NCBI GenBank assembly: GCA_030544215.1
Contig: JARZZO010000003.1
Span: forward strand, 19,477,879 to 19,541,878
Direction of reading: 5' to 3'
Source of the DNA: Zantedeschia hybrid cultivar
Taxonomy: Eukaryota; Streptophyta; Magnoliopsida; Alismatales; Araceae
Length of the DNA: 64,000 bases
Shown: positions 59,861-64,000 of the stretch, piece by piece
Layout: every line of letters starts with the position of its first letter
Numbering within the stretch: the stretch's first letter is position 1
The notes under the pieces: generated by a model
Told to the model about the DNA's origin: nothing
The model's input: only the letters and a program-made list of their open reading frames with translations
The model's database searches: none
Position numbers and translations under genes: made by a program

Positions 59861-61460
59861 AGAGGCTTGCCTGCCGCGGCCGTCGCCGTCGCCGTCGCCG
59901 GAGAAGTAGCCCACTGCCGCCGGAGACGCTTCCCGCCGCTACCGCTTCCGTCGTTGCCGGGGAAGAAGCTCGCTACGCTGGTGTCGGGGGTCTCGGACTC
60001 TCGGGACACATGAAGGGTTAGGGTTCAACGAACGCGGAGGGGGGAGGTTTATTAACGCTGGGTCGGCCGGTCGGGGGTTTCGTAATGGGCCGGTTTAAGC
60101 CCGACCGGTTAATGGTGGGCCTTTTTTTTCTAAATTGGCCCGGTAAGGCGCCTGAGGCGCGCCTAGGCGAACGCCTGGGCGAATGAGGCATTTCCCGCGA
60201 TCGCCTAGGCGAAAAACGGGAATGCGAGGCGCCATACCCGCGCCTCGCCTCGCCTCGCCTCGTCGCCTAGGCGTTCGCCTCGGGCGCCTTTGATAACAGA
60301 GGGTACGTACCGGCCGGCACGTACCGGTATCGGCCGGTACTGCCATCCATGATCTACAGTGTGCTAAAATGTTTATTAATATTGATCAGAATGTGCCTCA
60401 GCCGCATGTCATGAGGTTACGGTGGAGGGAGCAGATATTTTTCAGTAAAATAGTAGAGGATTGTATACCAGTAAGTGATTCTTGGAAGGTGGATTAGACT
60501 TACAGTGAGGTTGTTCAGGCATACAGAGAGTATAAAGGCAAGAAGGAGGCAGCATATGTTGTAAAGAAACAGAGCAACGATGAGGATGGCGCGAGGTTGA
60601 AGATGACGGTTCAGCTGAAGACCCGGCCAGTTCAGGGGAAATGTCTATTTATGAATCAGTTAACCTAAGTTGGTAGAACCAGGTTGAAAACACATAAAAA
60701 CCGGTCCACGCACACGAGGGTTCGACTTATAAGATGGCCGATCAGGCTTAACAAGGAGCGATACAACAATTGGCAAGCTAGGTCATTAAAGGGGTGCGAT
60801 AGGGTCTAAGGAAAGAGAGGGGAAGGCCTGTTAGGGTTTTCCAGCGGCAGGCTATGGAGACGAAAAAGACGGAGATGATGGAATCTTCACAGGAGCCTCC
60901 TCTTCTGCGATTAGAAGGACGGCGGAGCAGTTTTGTCAGGGACGCGGGATTCCAGCGTCAACAGATTTGGCCAAGATAACAGTGAGTAACAAATGTTGCG
61001 GAGCAGATGGAGGGAACGTTTGCCTTGGCAAGGATATGTCGGATCTGGGAGTTTTTAAAATTCCAGGTTCGCACTATTTTTGCCTGCAGGTTCCCCCCGA
61101 AATCCCTCCTTTTTCTTGTTCACAATATGCCAAAAATTATGCGGTTCAAAAAGCGGAAAGGAAAAAAAGGGTGGAACGCATAGCTCAAAATGAAGAATGG
61201 AAGGGGTCCTAGCAGCTCACGGTATTAGGTAATATGACAGATAATGAATTAGTTGACAAGGCAGAGGTTTTAGGCATAGATCTAAAGGAGAAAACAGGGC
61301 AATACAGGAAGCTATGGGTAGATAGTGTGGCCAAAAAAGGTAATATGGTCTCCAAGCCAAAAAGATCAAGGGAATTGAGTAGACTGCTTCAGTCTAAGGA
61401 AGGAGAATGTGTTCATTCATAAAATTTATCAGAGAGGCAGAGAAGGGGTGTACGTGGTCA

Positions 61461-62087
61461 ATGATGAAGCGTATTATTTGGAACGTAAGGGGTCTAAATG
61501 GAAGACAAAACCAAATAGCAGTAAGAGATTCTGCCAGGAGGTGGAAAGTAGATATTATCTGCATTGTGGAAACAAAGATGGAAGGTTTTGATCTGTGTCA
61601 AGTTAAGAAGATTACAGGTTTCAGTTTACTAGAATTTATGTTCTGCAAAGCTGAAGGAAATTCAGGAGGAATCCTTATTGCATGGGAGTCTAATAACTGG
61701 ACAGGTATTCTAGCTGAGGTGGGAGAACATACAATGACAGTAGTATTACAGGCATTGCCAAACGGAACTCAATGGTTATTCTCAGGTGTATATAGTCCGA
61801 ACAGATATATGGGGAGAAGGTTAGTTTATGAAGAACTGACCTTATGTAAAGAGAAATTTGATCTTCCATGCTGTATAGCAGGGGACTTCAATGAGGTGAG
61901 AGATCCAACAAAAAAGAGCTCAGGGGGAAGAGTTACTAGAGGAATGAAAGACTTCAATAATTGGATTAATTCTTTGGAATTGATTGAATTATCTCTGAAT
62001 TGTAGAAGGTTTACCTGGAGTAATTCAAGGTTTACAATGGTTGACGTCAAAACTTCCGCGAGGGCATCAGGGAAGACAATGAGTTAA
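61461..62087 (+). pseudogene. LINE ORF2 endonuclease, RT deleted
   Basis: AP-type endonuclease that nicks target DNA in LINE insertion. Starts MMKRIIWNVRGLNGRQNQIA, then DIICIVETKMEGFDL (catalytic Glu), GGILIAWESNNW, GVYSPN, CIAGDFNEVRDP and RRFTWSNSR. The frame is open for about 209 codons and ends shortly after these motifs; the expected several hundred RT codons are absent, and the 3' UTR follows within about 100 bp. An internal deletion is the simplest reading. Confidence 0.87.
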
Positions 62088-62406
62088 AATAAAATGATTT
62101 CAATACTGATGAATGCTGTGTGTTGGAGCATATGGAGGAGCAGAAATGATAGTGTTCAAGGGAAGTAAAGTCTACATTGAGAATATCTGTCTGCCTGCAG
62201 TCTCATTGTGGTACCAGTGGAGCCGGCACATTTTGGGCATTTCAAGTGATTGTTGGAATAAAGTTATAAGTCATATGTAATTCCATTTGTTTTTTTTTTG
62301 TTTCTATGGTCAGAGGAATCTCTCCTCTAGACTGTATTTGGATGTACTCCCACTATTTATTTTAATAAAATTGGTAGTGCACCTAAATTTTTTTTCAAAA
62401 AAAAGT

Positions 62407-62933
62407 TAGTGGAACTGACGTTTCAATGAAGTCTTACCTTCTGAAGATTTTCAAATGCTTCACTTCTTTCAACAGAAGTGAAAAACTGGTGATATAATGT
62501 GTGAGCACAGAAACAACTTTCCAATCATGTTTGACAAAGCCTCTCAATCTACCCTCCTCTCAAGATAGCTTCTTAGTTCTTATGGTCTTACCTCGTATTC
62601 CCAATATACCCTCGTCTCAAACATCACCTCTCAAGTTAGCTGAATATTTGAATTTCACATCATGCTGAAAAGTTTCTTCCACTATTTAATTTACCAAATT
62701 TTGCCTCCTTGATCATGCGTTTCACTTTATTAAGGCACAACAAGCACCAAGTATTTCGAGACTGGATCATACAAACACAGAGAGGGAGAATCCTTGAACA
62801 TGACGAATTTATATCCCCACGATTATGGTACATTTTCTTAGGTAGAAACTGAAAATATGCATAAGCTCTCTTGCAGGTGAGCAACGCAATGCGAATGAAA
62901 TGGTAAAGGAAAGGGCAATTGTTGGAGAAATAC
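62407..62933. other. PHYLLO intron a-b, residual host sequence
   Basis: This is the intron sequence between the LINE's right target duplication (62407-62418) and exon a. No element is recognised. A 48-nt in-frame stretch with splice-like borders on the minus strand (62438-62485) is discussed in the findings. Confidence 0.6.
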
Positions 62934-63497
62934 CTGGAGAACCACATCCAGTTCTGCCCAGCTCCTGACTAAATCTGATACGAGAACATGATCCAAATGA
63001 TCTATAAACAGCAGATTATCAATATCAGGGAATGTATTAAAAACTTTTCGGATCCGTAGCCCAGATAAGATATCAGTTACCACTGGCCAAAGAAGGTGTT
63101 TAGCTAAGAGAAGGGCTGCCCATAGTTCATCTTCCATGTGGAGAGCACTGATAAGTAGAATACCCTTCTCGGCATTTTGAATAATTTTAAGAACCTCGCT
63201 GACTTGACCATCGCCATGATTAAAGGTGCACAAGCATTGCGTTTTGTAATATTGAGTAAAAGGTGTCTGATTTGACATCCAAGTTTCTAATCCTTTCAGA
63301 CAGTTCAATGACCACTCGACTGGATAATCTTCTAGTGGTTCTCGAAAGGGGCAGTTAATGTGGACAGGACCACATGGTGTACGAGTTGAACTGTACACAG
63401 CAAAGTCAATTGTTGTGAGAAGCATTCTTGCAGTAACTTCATCAGTTGGTGGAGGAAGATTGAAGAAATGTCTCACAAATGTGCCAAAATGGTTGAC
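62934..63497 (-). CDS. PHYLLO: PHYLLO, MenD-domain exon a (188 codons)
   Basis: This exon encodes part of the MenD domain (SEPHCHC synthase, a ThDP enzyme) of PHYLLO, the plant fusion protein that makes isochorismate-derived intermediates of phylloquinone in chloroplasts. The translation opens with VNHFGTFVRHFFNLPPPTDE, contains the MenD signature GPVHINCPFREPL, and ends SWAELDVVLQ. The reading frame has no stop over 564 nt. The acceptor reads TTTATAG before GTCAACC and the donor is CAG followed by GTATTT; both junctions are phase 0. The next exon continues the protein colinearly 27.9 kb away at 35023. Earlier exons (menF part and start of MenD) lie beyond the right edge. The family call rests on remembered similarity to Arabidopsis PHYLLO; boundaries are from splice consensus and phase. 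Confidence 0.93.
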
Positions 63498-64000
63498 CTA
63501 TAAACAAATCTGGAAATGATTAATTAATCAATAATTGTCTGCTGGTACACTTTGTACGATAAAGCACTTCTGCAATCTTGACCACTCAAACTTTGCCAAA
63601 TGCTGAACTATTCTAAGAGAAAATGTCACGTTTGATGATATTCATGGAGCATGAAAGAAAGAAAGCATAACAACCTCAAAGATTCATGGACTAGATACCA
63701 TGATGGGAATTGACTTGATTTAGGTTCTCACAACAAAGGCTAGAATCAATAACCTTTTATTGGCAGACTAGAAGAAGTGTAAAAATTATAGAGGTCAAAT
63801 ATTAGATTGTTTTCAACCAGGAAACTGAGTTATGAAGAAAAAGAAAAACAGAATGCAACATTCAGGAGAAAGAGAAATTCAAATGAAAAAAAAATCAGCA
63901 GATCAATAGCTCCTCAAAGATAATTTTTTGCAGATAGTTATAATCAGATCCAACCCCTCACCACAAGCATACAGAAAAAAAACAAACGAACCGGCCTTTT
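63498..64000. other. PHYLLO intron upstream of exon a
   Basis: AT-rich intron sequence that starts with the acceptor of exon a and runs to the window edge. I see no further exon or repeat. Confidence 0.6.

Larger units (their letters stand above)
55982..60301 (-). mobile_element. hAT transposon (4320 bp), GCCTAGGC type, apparently intact, TSD GGTACGTA
   Basis: Perfect TSD GGTACGTA at 55974-55981 and 60302-60309. Ends CTATGTAGTCAGAGGC and, inward from right, CTCTGTTATCAAAGGC (12 of 16 match). Both termini carry repeated GCCTAGGCG/CGCCTAGGC and GCCTC motifs. The transposase reads on the minus strand with no visible defect. It is the innermost layer of a nest (LINE, then miniature hAT, then this), hence the youngest. 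Confidence 0.95.
55843..60351. mobile_element. miniature hAT (about 180 bp), GGTACC type, split by a 4.3-kb hAT
   Basis: Starts caaggatggaagtacc, ends ggtactgccatccatg, TSD ATCTACAG at 55835-55842 and 60352-60359. After removing the inner hAT (55982-60301) and one copy of its TSD, about 181 bp of GGTACC-type repeats remain. It inserted into LINE ORF1. Confidence 0.93.
51074..62406 (+). mobile_element. L1-type LINE lacking RT, TSD TAGTGGAACTGA
   Basis: The 12-bp TSD TAGTGGAACTGA is at 51062-51073 and 62407-62418, with a short A-tail at 62397-62404. Contents: ORF1 with zinc knuckles, endonuclease, then a jump to a 3' UTR with no RT. Two hAT insertions (51737-55674 and 55843-60351) account for most of the span; without them it is about 2.9 kb. 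It lies antisense to PHYLLO in the intron between exons a and b. Confidence 0.9.

Noticed and set aside
58853..60009. Long minus-strand open frames with Ser/Leu repeats, including one that extends the transposase to 958 residues
   Set aside because: The extension lies wholly in the GAGA-rich leader; two frames are open at once and the protein is low-complexity. The transposase start at 58852 follows a likely intron acceptor and begins recognisable sequence.

Overview
This window is plant nuclear DNA. It contains no bacterial-type genes. It is dominated by eukaryotic transposable elements: Ty3/gypsy and Ty1/copia LTR elements, L1- and RTE-type LINEs, an Au-like SINE, and hAT DNA transposons with 8-bp target-site duplications (TSDs). 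The only host gene I can support is on the minus strand. Four exons with matching splice phases encode part of the MenD domain of PHYLLO, the plant fused menF/menD/menC/menH protein of phylloquinone (vitamin K1) synthesis in chloroplasts. The exons are at 63497-62934, 35023-34799, 26258-25956 and 23585-23518, and the gene runs off both ends. The introns between them are about 27.9, 8.5 and 2.4 kb, and the next exon is not found in the remaining 23.5 kb. Large introns like these suggest an angiosperm with a big, repeat-rich genome; the species cannot be told from the sequence alone.

Layout, left to right. 1-5791: truncated Ty3/gypsy element (minus) with its 5' LTR. 6200-18420: decayed Ty1/copia element (plus), broken by a solo LTR, three DNA elements and a further miniature element. 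18540-22110: LINE fragment (minus), split by a complete non-autonomous LTR element (18767-21378). 22125-23109: copia scrap, hAT scrap and a miniature hAT. 23518-26258: two PHYLLO exons, a SINE and a tandem repeat. 26426-34087: L1 LINE (minus) containing a 5'-truncated RTE LINE. 34799-35023: PHYLLO exon. 35146-41757: stacked L1 fragments (minus). 42723-45865: hAT remnant. 46883-49790: copia LTR and pol remnant (minus). 49800-50891: LINE scrap and a foldback element. 51074-62406: L1-type LINE (plus) carrying two hAT insertions, one of them three levels deep. 62934-63497: PHYLLO exon.

The most distinctive material is the hAT set. The elements fall into groups whose ends are packed with different GC-rich, mostly palindromic short motifs: GGTACC, GATCGG/CCGATC and GCCTAGGC. 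Many copies have recognisable terminal inverted repeats (TIRs) and exact 8-bp TSDs. One copy (55982-60301) has an apparently intact three-exon transposase gene and may be a recently active autonomous element. Two elements from different groups share a roughly 153-bp tandem repeat. All of this lies within or next to PHYLLO introns, so the gene must be transcribed through tens of kilobases of transposons.
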